Shown here: piece after piece, positions 1 through 7,499 of the stretch
Layout of the letters: every line of letters starts with the position of its first letter
Position numbering within the stretch: position 1 is the stretch's first letter
NCBI GenBank assembly: GCA_050789255.1
Contig: JBOZRQ010000052.1
Span: 51,311-115,310, forward strand
Direction of reading: 5' to 3'
Source: JBOZRQ01 sp050789255
GTDB taxonomy: Bacteria > Bacillota > Sulfobacillia > Symbiobacteriales > Symbiobacteriaceae
DNA: 64,000 nucleotides
The notes under the pieces: generated by a model
What the model saw: only the letters and a program-made list of their open reading frames with translations
What the model was told of the DNA's origin: nothing
Databases searched by the model: none
Made by a program: the position numbers and the translations under genes

Positions 1-1035
1 GACGTTCACATAGATCACCTGGCCGAACCAGGGGTACAGGTCCACCTTGCCGCCATACTCGACCTCCACCCAGGACTCGGGGACGCCCTCGACCTTCATC
101 GTGTAGCTGTCAGGCCGGTTGCCGGAGTTGATCACCTCGAAGCCGAACTGGGCGGTCTGGCCGGGCTGCACCGCCAGGCGGGCCTGCGATGCGCGCAGGT
201 TCATATCGCACTTCTCTTCGGGGTCGGCGAACCAGAAGAGCGTGTCCGGGTCGGCCGGGGGCTCGATGAAGATCGGCCCCTGGATCTCGACCAGCTTGCC
301 GCCCTGGATCGTCAGGATCGTCTCGTCGATTCGGTCGAGGCGGACCCAGCCGTCGGCGTCGGTGCTGACGGCCTCCCGGTAGTTGCGCTGTGGCAGCTCC
401 ACGGTCGCGGTGACGTTGGCCGCCGGGGCGCCGTCGCCCTTGACGATCCGGAAGCTGGCCTTCGTGTGGGTCTTCACGGAGAAGGTCTTGGGGGAGGCGA
501 AGACGGCCAGGCCGGCGTTGGTCACATCCTGTCGGTGGAAGTTGAGGCTGGAGAAGGTGTTCTCCTCCAGGGTGAGGCGCTTGGTCTCATCCTGGCCGTC
601 GAGTTCGATCTTCAGGTTCTGCAGGCGCCAGTCCCGGGTCTGCAGGATCGGCACCGAGAAATGCAGGCGGACCTGCTCCTGCAGGGTGGCCGAGTACTGG
701 CCGGGGTCTTTGGCGGCCATCGTCCCGCTGATGCCGACCTTGGGGATGGAGAACTGGACGCTGGCGTTGGCCAGGGCCGTCTGGTCATCCCCCACCAGGT
801 AGGCCGTGTAGCTCCCCTTCACGTCCAGCAGGAGCGTGGAGGTGTCCTCGGCCTTCCAGGTGTAGCTCTCCAGTCGGCTGGCCAGGGCGATGGAGTCCGG
901 CTGGACTGGGCGCCCACCTGCCCGGGCCGGCCCGGCCCGGAGCATCACCACCGAGGCCGAGGCCACCACGATCAGGAAGGAGGTGAGCGTCGCTGCGACG
1001 ACGAGCAGTTGGCGCATGCGGGGGCTTCGAAACAC
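1..1035 (-). CDS. Exported protein with Ig/NEW3-like domain (partial)
   Basis: The gene runs off the left edge, so its C-terminus is missing; 345 codons are visible. I start it at GTG 1035 because GAGGTGA lies 5 nt upstream. Residues about 7-25 form one hydrophobic segment (signal peptide or anchor). The rest is beta-rich with no catalytic motif; the last 60 visible residues (SQARLAVQPGQTAQFGFEV, then a Pro-Asp-Ser-Tyr stretch) look like the NEW3/COG1470 type of extracellular Ig-like domain. It lies 14 nt downstream of the polyprenyl synthase and was probably the last gene of the UbiA-YIP1-synthase operon before the island split it. Function unknown. Confidence 0.6.
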   Translation of the reverse strand, partial: MFRSPRMRQLLVVAATLTSFLIVVASASVVMLRAGPARAGGRPVQPDSIALASRLESYTWKAEDTSTLLLDVKGSYTAYLVGDDQTALANASVQFSIPKVGISGTMAAKDPGQYSATLQEQVRLHFSVPILQTRDWRLQNLKIELDGQDETKRLTLEENTFSSLNFHRQDVTNAGLAVFASPKTFSVKTHTKASFRIVKGDGAPAANVTATVELPQRNYREAVSTDADGWVRLDRIDETILTIQGGKLVEIQGPIFIEPPADPDTLFWFADPEEKCDMNLRASQARLAVQPGQTAQFGFEVINSGNRPDSYTMKVEGVPESWVEVEYGGKVDLYPWFGQVIYVNV

Positions 1036-1049
1036 GGGGATCACCTCTT

Positions 1050-2006
1050 TCAGCGGTCTCGCTCTACGGCGAGGTCGGCCAGGGCGCCCAGCTCGGCGGC
1101 GGGGCCACCCATGCCTTGGCAGCCGGCCAGGGCCCGCTTGCCCTGCTCGGCCATCTCGCGGGCCATTCGCCGAGCTTCTGTGAGGGCGCCGCACCCTGCC
1201 AGGGCGGCGGTGACCTCCCGGACTTCGCCGTCGGTGAGGTCGGGGCGGGCGAAGGTGTCGCCCAGGACCCGGCGCCCGAGGATCATGGGCAGCGTTGCAA
1301 TGCCGCTCCGCAGGTCGCCGCCGATGGGCTTGCCGGTCCGGGCGGTGTCGCCGGTGAAGTCCAGAATGTCATCGGTGATCTGAAAGGCCATGCCCACCCG
1401 GCGGCCATACAGAGCGAGGGTTTCCTGGATAGCGGCGGGGGCGCCTGAGACCATCGCCCCTACCCTGCAGGCCGTCTCCAGGAAGACGGCGGTCTTGCGG
1501 TAGATGCGGTCATAGTAGGGCTGAACCCCCTGGGGGAAGGTGCCCGCCAGCTCGGCCTCTTCGATTGCCCCGGCGCACAGCTCCCGGACCATGCGGGCCA
1601 CGGTGCGAATCACCGAGGGGTCGTCGCTGGTGTGCAGCAGCTCGAAGGAGGAGGCGAAAAGCCAGTCGCCGGCCAACACGGTGAGGCCGCTGCCCCACAG
1701 CGCAGCGACGGTGGGGCGCCCACGGCGGGTGGGGGAGCGATCGACCACGTCATCGTGGACGAGGGTGGCCATATGGATCAGCTCGAGCCCGGCCGCGGCC
1801 CGGATGAGCCGGTCCCGGCGGGACGGGTCGCCGAAGGCCCCGGAGAGCAGGCAGAGGGTGGGGCGCAGTCGCTTGCCCCCGCCGGCCAGGGTGTGGGCGC
1901 CCATGCGGGTGACCAGCTCGGAGCGGTCCTGGAGGAGTTCGGCGATCTGGCTTTCCACGTCGGCCAGATCGAGCTGGAGCCCGGCGAGATCACACGTGGC
2001 GCTCAT
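1050..2006 (-). CDS. Polyprenyl diphosphate synthase (trans-isoprenyl, heptaprenyl type)
   Basis: A trans-prenyltransferase that extends allylic diphosphates with IPP to make the side chain of menaquinone or another long prenyl lipid. It has 318 residues, normal for the family. Visible motifs are GGKRLRP at about 43-49, the first Asp-rich motif (HDDVVD, about 84-89) and the second (QITDDILDF). Chain length cannot be read from sequence. ATG 2006 follows AGGTGAGCAGC; a GTG 9 nt upstream overlaps that Shine-Dalgarno and is less likely. The start overlaps the end of the YIP1 fragment by 17 nt. The island now separates it from the UbiA prenyltransferase (32835-33761) that was once just upstream. 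Confidence 0.9.
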   Translation of the reverse strand: MSATCDLAGLQLDLADVESQIAELLQDRSELVTRMGAHTLAGGGKRLRPTLCLLSGAFGDPSRRDRLIRAAAGLELIHMATLVHDDVVDRSPTRRGRPTVAALWGSGLTVLAGDWLFASSFELLHTSDDPSVIRTVARMVRELCAGAIEEAELAGTFPQGVQPYYDRIYRKTAVFLETACRVGAMVSGAPAAIQETLALYGRRVGMAFQITDDILDFTGDTARTGKPIGGDLRSGIATLPMILGRRVLGDTFARPDLTDGEVREVTAALAGCGALTEARRMAREMAEQGKRALAGCQGMGGPAAELGALADLAVERDR

Positions 2007-2553
2007 GCTGCTCACCTGCCTTTAGCCAAGGTCGGGCGCCGAGGGCCATGAGGCCGGTCAGTCCGGCGGTGGCCAGCAGGTAGGCGAGGTTGGCCATGGC
2101 CAGCCAGTCGGCCGGGCCGTGGGCGCCGGGCAGGTGGGGCGCCAGCCGGAAGAAGAAGCCCGCCGAGGCCAGGTAGAGCACCAGGGCGCTGAGGACGGGG
2201 AGCGGCGCCGCCAGGGCGGCCCAGGCGGGGGTGAGGCCGTGGATGCGCCGGGCGGCGTAGTAGGCCACCACGCTGATCCAGAGGAAGACAACCAGCTGGC
2301 CGATGCCCAGGTTGGGGGAGAAGAAGGCGCCGGTGCCCAGGGTGATGGAGGGGAGATCCAGCCAGAGGTGCAGGTAGTTGATCAGGCCGATCGGCAGGTA
2401 GGAGATCAGCGCCACACCGGTGACCTGGAGGGTCTGGCGGAAGGAGCCGTTCCCGCCCAGCAGGCGGGCCGCGGCGTACAGGATGACGGCTGTGGTGAAC
2501 CACAGGAAGTGCGCCGAGGGGATGTTGACCAGCAGGAACGGTCCGCCATACAT
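1990..2553 (-). pseudogene. YIP1-family membrane protein, C-terminal half (split by island)
   Basis: About 187 residues of a multi-pass membrane protein. The stretch with LLGGNGSFRQTLQVTG followed by further hydrophobic helices is typical of YIP1-domain proteins. The frame continues left of the attachment core; upstream of the core lies element DNA. An ATG at 2553, supplied by the element (Met-Tyr-Gly-Gly-Pro-Phe), is in frame but has no ribosome binding site. The N-terminal half is at 32525-32860 and ends in the same Tyr-Gly-Gly-Pro at the same core, so this is one gene cut in two. Whether the fragment is translated is unknown. Confidence 0.85.
2533..2550. repeat. attL: left attachment site of the element
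   Basis: Carries the core AACGGTCC (2537-2544). Host DNA lies to the left (YIP1 C-terminal codons) and element DNA to the right. It agrees with the right site at 15 of 18 positions (CAGnAACGGTCCnCCnTA). Confidence 0.85.
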
Positions 2554-2570
2554 GTCCGATGTAGCGCGCG

Positions 2571-2602
2571 AAAAAGGCCGGGGAGACGTCGTCTCCCGGC
2601 CT
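2571..2602 (-). terminator. Intrinsic terminator at left end of the element
   Basis: A 12-13 bp GC stem (AGGCCGGGAGAC paired with GTCTCCCCGGCCT, one bulged G) with a 3-nt loop, followed on the minus strand by TTTTT. It points leftward, 27 bp before the attachment core, and should insulate host genes from element transcription. Confidence 0.75.
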
Positions 2603-2709
2603 GTCGCTGTCAGCTTAACAGACGGGTGGTGGGAACGCAAGCCCGGGTATTCGGACCATCAGCCCGGCTTATGTCGGCCGTGCCAACCGCCATGGGCGCA
2701 ACCCGTCTG
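2571..2709 (-). ncRNA. Possible structured RNA or leader ending in an intrinsic terminator
   Basis: Read on the minus strand, a 9-bp long-range stem pairs 2701-2709 with 2619-2627 (CAGACGGGT/ACCCGTCTG). It encloses a second stem (2662-2670 with 2639-2647, one bulge) and is followed by a strong terminator hairpin with a T5 tail. I cannot match it to a known riboswitch, SRP or 6S RNA. It sits at the extreme left end of the element. In the excised circle it would lie directly upstream of the recombinase gene, so it may be an independent RNA or an attenuated leader. No convincing minus-strand promoter was found. Confidence 0.4.
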
Positions 2710-2782
2710 GCTCCCCCCTGATCGGGTCCGTGCATAGTCCAAAAGGAGGGGGAGAACGGAGGAAATGACACTTTGGCATCAC

Positions 2783-2811
2783 TAGGCAGGGAATAGTCCG
2801 AAGGTTATAAT
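2783..2811 (+). promoter_or_regulatory. Promoter of the CoA-transferase gene
   Basis: A perfect -10 box TATAAT at 2806-2811 with TAGGCA (4 of 6) at 2783-2788 and 17 bp spacing. It lies just upstream of the palindrome at 2820-2835. Confidence 0.6.
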
Positions 2812-2819
2812 CTGAATTA

Positions 2820-2835
2820 AAGTGATTGATCACTT
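2820..2835. promoter_or_regulatory. Palindromic operator, probable TetR site
   Basis: AAGTGATTGATCACTT has 7-bp perfect arms around a 2-bp centre. It starts 8 bp after the -10 box, where a bound repressor would block initiation. The TetR gene downstream of the CoA-transferase is the natural candidate. Confidence 0.55.
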
Positions 2836-2968
2836 ACTTGTAAGATGATAACGACTCTACATCAATAGCGGTGGATTAGCAGCCTTTATAGGAACAGTCT
2901 TACCTATGATCTACCGACCGTTTGTTACGCATGCGGGACCGCGAACTATGGGGATGGAGGGGTCATGC

Positions 2969-4489
2969 TTGATCGAGGAACGGATTCGCCACAGGGGACT
3001 TCGTCAGCGCATCATGTGGCCGTACCAGGCAGCAGAACTGATCAACGATGGCGATGTGGTCGGAATCAGCGGCTTCACCCGGGCTGGCGATGCGAAGGTG
3101 GTTCTGGTGGAACTGGCCAGACGCTCTGCCCGCGAGGGGCGCCCCATTCGCATTGACCTGTACACAGGCGCATCTGTCGGCGACGAGGTCGACGGCATCC
3201 TGGCCGAGGCGGGCTTGCTCCGCCGCCGGCTTCCGTTCCAGGCCGAAGGGCGCCTGCGCAAGTCGATCAATAACGGGCAGACCCTGTTCATCGACCAGCA
3301 CCTGGGCCATACCGCTGAGTTTCTGCGGTCCGGGAACATGGGGAAGGTGGATGTGGCGATCATTGAAGCGGTCGCGATCACCCCGGATGGCGGCATTGTG
3401 CCGACCACCAGTGTGGGCAACTCGCCCATCTTCGCACAGATGGCCGACCGGCTGATCGTGGAGTTGAACCTGGCCCAGCCTTTGGGGCTGGAGGGCTTCC
3501 ATGATATTTACGATCCCGGAATGCGCCCGGGCCGGCGGCCCATTCCGATCATGCGGGCCGGCGACCGCGTGGGCGACACGGTGATTCGGGTGGACCCGAG
3601 CAAGGTCAAGGCGATCGTGCTGACCAACAAGCTGGACGACTCCCGCCCCCTCGCCGCTCCCGGCGAGGATGAAAAGCGAATGGCCGGCTACATCGTGGAG
3701 CTGTTGGAGCACGAGGTCAAGATGGGGCGCCTGCCGCGCAACCTGACTCCGCTGCAGGCGGGGATCGGGGTTCTGGCCAACGCCGTCTTTGCCGGTCTGG
3801 CGGACTCCAGCTTTGAGCAGCTGGAGATCTACTCCGAGGTTCTGCAGGATTCGATGTTTGACCTGATCGACATGGGTAAGGTCTCGGTGGCCTCGGCTGC
3901 GTCGATCACCTGCTCTCCCGAAAAGCTGAGGTATGTCCTGGACAACGTTCACCGTTACCGGGACAAGGTGGTGCTGCGCCCGCAGGAGATCTCCAACCAC
4001 CCCGAAGTGATCCGCCGCCTGGGGATCATCGGGATCAACGCAGCCCTCGAGGTGGATATCTACGGAAACGTCAACTCCACGCACGTTCTGGGCACCCAGA
4101 TGATGAATGGGATCGGCGGCTCCGGCGACTTTACCCGCAACGGGTACCTGCCCATTTTCGTGACCAAGTCCACCACCAAGAATGATTCGATCTCCTGCAT
4201 CGTGCCGATGGTCTCCCATGTGGACCATACCGAGCATGACACCCAGATCTTCGTGACCGAGCACGGCCTGGCCGACGTGCGCCACATGGCGCCGCGGGAG
4301 CGGGCGCGCACGATTATTGAGAAGTGCGCTCACCCCCGCTACCGGGAGATGCTGCTGGAGTACGTCAAGGAGGCCGAGGCGAAGGGCGGCCAGACGCCCC
4401 ACGATCTGGTGCGCGCTCTCTCCTGGCATCAGCAGTTCGTGGAGACGGGCTCCATGCTTCCGGCTCTGGTAACGGCCAGCGGTGACTGA
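2969..4489 (+). CDS. Acetyl-CoA hydrolase / succinate:CoA transferase family
   Basis: 506 residues, family I CoA-transferase of the YgfH/Cat1/Ach1 group, which moves CoA between acyl-CoA and a carboxylic acid (acetate, succinate or propionate) in the cytoplasm. The glycine-rich region MNGIGGSGDFTRN, the SHVDHTEHD segment and the C-terminal ETGSML match that group over the whole length. The Glu in YSEVLQDSMFD is the likely catalytic residue that forms the CoA thioester. I prefer TTG 2969, 6 nt after GGAGGGG; the frame is open further upstream (ATG 2948, 2906), but those starts lack a ribosome site and would overlong the family N-terminus. A promoter, a palindromic operator and a downstream TetR gene suggest local repression. 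Confidence 0.88.
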   Translation: MIEERIRHRGLRQRIMWPYQAAELINDGDVVGISGFTRAGDAKVVLVELARRSAREGRPIRIDLYTGASVGDEVDGILAEAGLLRRRLPFQAEGRLRKSINNGQTLFIDQHLGHTAEFLRSGNMGKVDVAIIEAVAITPDGGIVPTTSVGNSPIFAQMADRLIVELNLAQPLGLEGFHDIYDPGMRPGRRPIPIMRAGDRVGDTVIRVDPSKVKAIVLTNKLDDSRPLAAPGEDEKRMAGYIVELLEHEVKMGRLPRNLTPLQAGIGVLANAVFAGLADSSFEQLEIYSEVLQDSMFDLIDMGKVSVASAASITCSPEKLRYVLDNVHRYRDKVVLRPQEISNHPEVIRRLGIIGINAALEVDIYGNVNSTHVLGTQMMNGIGGSGDFTRNGYLPIFVTKSTTKNDSISCIVPMVSHVDHTEHDTQIFVTEHGLADVRHMAPRERARTIIEKCAHPRYREMLLEYVKEAEAKGGQTPHDLVRALSWHQQFVETGSMLPALVTASGD

Positions 4490-4559
4490 CTGCCGGCAGG
4501 ATGGCGCCCGGCCCGCGGCGAAGCCCCTCGCAGTGGATTCGAGCAAAGGGGACGAACCG

Positions 4560-5165
4560 ATGGCCGAGCGGGCCCCGTGGACCGAGAGCGCCGAACGCCG
4601 GCGCCAGATCGTGGAAGCAGCCCTCCCCATATTTGCAGCCTGCAGCTATGCCGAAGCGACCACCGCACAGGTGGCCCGTTCCGCCGGGATTTCACAGGCA
4701 ACGGTCTTCAAGCATTTCGCTACCAAGCGAGATCTCTTCATGGCGGTGTTGGAGCGGACCACCGAGCTGGTGCTGGAACGGTGGCAGCGCGCCTTTGACG
4801 CCGCACCCACGCCGCTCGATGGGCTGGTTGCCATTGCACAGACCTACGCCCAAATGGCCGGCCGGGACAGCTTTACCTTCCGGGTGCGGCTGCGGGCGGT
4901 CACCGAGTCGTCGGACCCGGTAATCGGTGAGCATGCCCGGGCCTCGTACCGGGCCATTACGGCACGCCTGGCCGACATGATTGGCCAGGCCCGGGATGCC
5001 GGGCAACTGCCGGACTCCGTGGACCCGACCGCCGCCGCCTGGTATTTCCTGTCCGTGGGCCAGGGCTTCAACCTGAACCATTACGTCGGCTTCGGTTGGG
5101 ACCAGGAGACGCTGCATGCTTTGATCCGCAGCCTCTTTCTTGGCATGGGAGCATCGCTCAGGTAG
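4560..5165 (+). CDS. TetR/AcrR-family transcriptional regulator
   Basis: 201 residues. The N-terminal helix-turn-helix is clear (Thr-Thr-Ala-Gln-Val-Ala-Arg-Ser-Ala-Gly-Ile-Ser followed by a Tyr/Phe-Lys-His-Phe type recognition helix, about residues 28-52). The C-terminal two-thirds is an unrelated helical ligand domain. ATG 4560 follows AAGGGGA by 8 nt. The gene lies 70 nt after the CoA-transferase stop in the same direction, and a palindrome covers that gene's transcription start, so it probably represses its own operon. The inducer is unknown. Confidence 0.85.
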   Translation: MAERAPWTESAERRRQIVEAALPIFAACSYAEATTAQVARSAGISQATVFKHFATKRDLFMAVLERTTELVLERWQRAFDAAPTPLDGLVAIAQTYAQMAGRDSFTFRVRLRAVTESSDPVIGEHARASYRAITARLADMIGQARDAGQLPDSVDPTAAAWYFLSVGQGFNLNHYVGFGWDQETLHALIRSLFLGMGASLR

Positions 5166-5193
5166 GGCGCCCGCGAGGGCGCCCTTCTTTTGT
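5165..5193 (+). terminator. Intrinsic terminator after the TetR gene
   Basis: GGGCGCCC-GCGA-GGGCGCCC, a perfect 8-bp stem, followed by TTCTTTT. The first base is the last base of the TetR stop codon. Confidence 0.85.
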
Positions 5194-5226
5194 CGGACGA
5201 AGGGAAAGCCGCCCAGTATCTGCGGC

Positions 5227-5255
5227 TTGATCGAGTTTTTCGAACGCCGTAACAT
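5227..5255 (+). promoter_or_regulatory. Candidate promoter of the nuclease gene
   Basis: TTGATC (5227-5232) and TAACAT (5250-5255) with exactly 17 bp between them, 58 nt before the start codon. Confidence 0.4.
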
Positions 5256-5313
5256 AGGCAGGGAGTGGATGGAACAAAACAAGGCGGGTACACCTAGAGG
5301 AGTGAGTTAAAAA

Positions 5314-6195
5314 ATGGGCGGATTGCTCTTAGTCGTGGGCTTTTTTGGCATGCTGTTCGGCCTTATTAACGTGGTCTATCCGATCCGCAAAATGAAAATC
5401 AAGAGCCGCAAGATGGCAGCGGCCGTTCTTGGGGCCAGTTTCCTTACATTCGTGGTGGGCGGCATCATGCTCCCGCCTTCGGAAACGGCGAAAGAACCGG
5501 TTGGCAAGGTGGCGGCGGACCCTGCACCAGAAGCCGATGTTCCTCCAAGGCAATTGGTAACGACCGCAGTGCCTCAAGCCGCTCCCGCCGGTGAGGCAAA
5601 GACCAAGCCGGCCGAGGGCGCAAAGGTCGAAACGGCACCGACCACCGAAGCACCCTTGGTCGAAACCGTTGCCGTGGTCGGCGTTACCGATGGCGACACG
5701 ATCAAGGTGTCGATGGGTGGCAAGACGGAGACCGTGCGCCTGATTGGCGTGGACACGCCGGAGACGGTTCATCCCTCGAAGCCCGTTGAACCGTATGGGC
5801 CCGAGGCATCGGCGTACACCAAGCGGCGCCTGTCCGGCCAGTCGGTGCGCCTGGAGTTCGACGTGGAGGAACGGGACCACTACGGTCGCCTTCTGGCCTA
5901 TGTGTGGCTCGGCGACGAGCTGTTCAACGCCACGCTCGTGAAGGATGGGTATGGCCAGGTTCTCACTATCCCGCCCAACGTGAAGTACGCCGACCAGTTC
6001 GTGGCGCTCCAGCGCGAGGCTCGGGAGAACAACCGTGGGCTGTGGGGTCTGGAGGTCGCCCCGCAGTCCGGGTCGTCCGTCTACTATAAGAGCTGCACGG
6101 AAGCTCGGGCGGCCGGCGTCACGCCAATCTACCGCGGCCAGCCGGGTTACGGTACGCATTTGGATCGGGACGGGGACGGCGTTGCCTGCGAGTAG
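5314..6195 (+). CDS. Membrane-anchored thermonuclease (SNase) with Excalibur domain
   Basis: 293 residues in three parts. There are two hydrophobic segments at about 2-20 and 30-50, then an Ala/Pro/Glu-rich linker, then a staphylococcal-nuclease domain (about 125-245; DGDTI, RLIGVDTPE and the later Glu-Arg-Asp and Gly-Arg elements are the Ca2+-binding and phosphate-binding regions). The C-terminus is an Excalibur Ca2+-binding motif (DRDGDGVACE). It probably acts outside the membrane on DNA or RNA. AGAGGAGTGAG precedes ATG 5314. It is a single-gene unit with its own candidate promoter and no clear link to the sugar genes. Confidence 0.88.
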   Translation: MGGLLLVVGFFGMLFGLINVVYPIRKMKIKSRKMAAAVLGASFLTFVVGGIMLPPSETAKEPVGKVAADPAPEADVPPRQLVTTAVPQAAPAGEAKTKPAEGAKVETAPTTEAPLVETVAVVGVTDGDTIKVSMGGKTETVRLIGVDTPETVHPSKPVEPYGPEASAYTKRRLSGQSVRLEFDVEERDHYGRLLAYVWLGDELFNATLVKDGYGQVLTIPPNVKYADQFVALQREARENNRGLWGLEVAPQSGSSVYYKSCTEARAAGVTPIYRGQPGYGTHLDRDGDGVACE

Positions 6196-6224
6196 CCAAC
6201 TCGACATGCATAGAGACAGAAGAT

Positions 6225-6248
6225 GGGCGCCCCCCTGGGGGGGCGCCC
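6225..6248. terminator. Hairpin between convergent genes
   Basis: GGGCGCCCCC-CTGG-GGGGGCGCCC, a perfect 10-bp stem. It lies between the nuclease (+) and the DHOD-like gene (-). The flank is T-rich only on the minus strand, so it mainly ends the leftward operon. Confidence 0.6.
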
Positions 6249-6251
6249 AAG

Positions 6252-7499
6252 TCATGACCGCTCGGGTCTGCGGCCTGCACAACTGAGTTGGGTATAGGCT
6301 GCTACCCCCGACCGCGCCTTGACGTGCAGCATCCACGGCACGAGGCCCGTCGCCGGATCGAAGAGCAGGTAGAAGAGCGCCTTCTGCGTCTTGCTGCCCA
6401 CCGCCGTGCCGTAGTGGATGTCGGGCAGCTGGAACAGCGTGTGCATCTGCACCGAGGTGGCGCCCCGGAGGCCATACTCCACCGCCATCTTCCCGGAGCA
6501 GACGTCCCCGGTGCCCGAAATGGGCGGCACGGGCGCCGGCAGAGCGCCGTCCGCCTCGGCCCGGCGCAGGGCCGAGAGCATCCGCAGGTTGCGCTCGCTC
6601 AGGTCCGGCCCGCCGTAAGCCACACCGACCTTGCCCTCAAACTCCTTGGCCGGGTCAAAGAGGCGGTTGGCGTAAATCAGGAAGTCCGGGCGCCCGGCCA
6701 CCGCAGCCTTGGTCAGCTCCAGCTGGAAGGCGTCGTCGAACATGGCGTTCATCACCTTCATACCCAGGGTGACACCCCGGGAGCCGGCGGCGGTTCGGAT
6801 CAACTGCGGGCAGGTGTTCATCCAGCTCAGGATTGCCTCCTGCTGCTTGGAGCGGGCGTCGCCGGCCAAGGTGGGGCTGAAGTCCTTCTCCAGCACCATG
6901 GGGCCGCCGTCGCCGCCCTGCTCCCAGACCTCCATGAGCCGGGCGGTGGTGTACCGGTACTCGGGCTCCCGCCATACCGTTTCGCCCGGTCCGGGGAGAT
7001 GGTACTTGACCGAGGCCGCGACGGGCATGGAGTGCTGGCGCCCAAGCGCCAAGCTCTCCCGGTAAAGCGCCAGGTAGGCCTCCAGGGTGTCATGCCAGCC
7101 GCGCCCCTTCCAGGTGACGGTCCAGCCCAGCCGGCCCACGGTTTTGCCGGCGATGGGCTCCAGCTGCATGCGGCTCTCCTTGAAGGCCCACTCCTTCATC
7201 GCCTGTTCGCCGGTCTCGTCCTGAGCGATGACGGTCTTGAGCACCACGAAACCAAGGCCGGCCTCGGCGTCCGAGCGGACCTGGCTTATGGCCAGCGAGA
7301 GCTGCCCGGAGGCCTTGCCGAACGGATTGCGAGTGCGGCGCCCGGCGTACTCGCCGGCGATGTCAATGCCGTAGGTAGCGGCAATGTAGGCTTCCACATC
7401 TGCGGGCAGCCCTTCGACGCTGAAGCGGGCGTGGTCCTGCTCCAATTGGCGGCGCTGGGCTGCGGTCAAGTCCGGGAAGGCCGGGAGAAGCGTGCTCAC
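6252..7499 (-). CDS. Dihydroorotate dehydrogenase-like FMN protein
   Basis: 415 residues resembling the DHOD/PreA FMN TIM-barrel. Supporting elements are RNPFGKASGQLS near the N-terminus, the GFVVLKTV strand, and the C-terminal SGTGDVCSGKMAVEYGLRGA followed by SVQMHT, which corresponds to the FMN-phosphate and subunit region of DHODs. It lacks iron-sulfur cysteine clusters, so unlike PreA it is a single-domain form. It is the last gene of the long leftward operon and its ATG overlaps the lyase stop (ATGA). The substrate is unknown; the position suggests oxidation or reduction of a sugar-derived intermediate rather than pyrimidine synthesis. Confidence 0.6.
   Translation of the reverse strand: MSTLLPAFPDLTAAQRRQLEQDHARFSVEGLPADVEAYIAATYGIDIAGEYAGRRTRNPFGKASGQLSLAISQVRSDAEAGLGFVVLKTVIAQDETGEQAMKEWAFKESRMQLEPIAGKTVGRLGWTVTWKGRGWHDTLEAYLALYRESLALGRQHSMPVAASVKYHLPGPGETVWREPEYRYTTARLMEVWEQGGDGGPMVLEKDFSPTLAGDARSKQQEAILSWMNTCPQLIRTAAGSRGVTLGMKVMNAMFDDAFQLELTKAAVAGRPDFLIYANRLFDPAKEFEGKVGVAYGGPDLSERNLRMLSALRRAEADGALPAPVPPISGTGDVCSGKMAVEYGLRGATSVQMHTLFQLPDIHYGTAVGSKTQKALFYLLFDPATGLVPWMLHVKARSGVAAYTQLSCAGRRPERS

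Noticed and set aside
2571..2709. SRP, 6S or a named riboswitch
   Set aside because: The conserved sequence blocks of those families (for example the GGAAGCAGC loop of SRP RNA) are absent, so it is listed only as a possible structured RNA.
2963..4630. A 555-codon open frame on the minus strand
   Set aside because: Antisense to the CoA-transferase gene, which matches its family over the whole length. Long antisense frames are common at this GC content and this one has no domain match or ribosome site.
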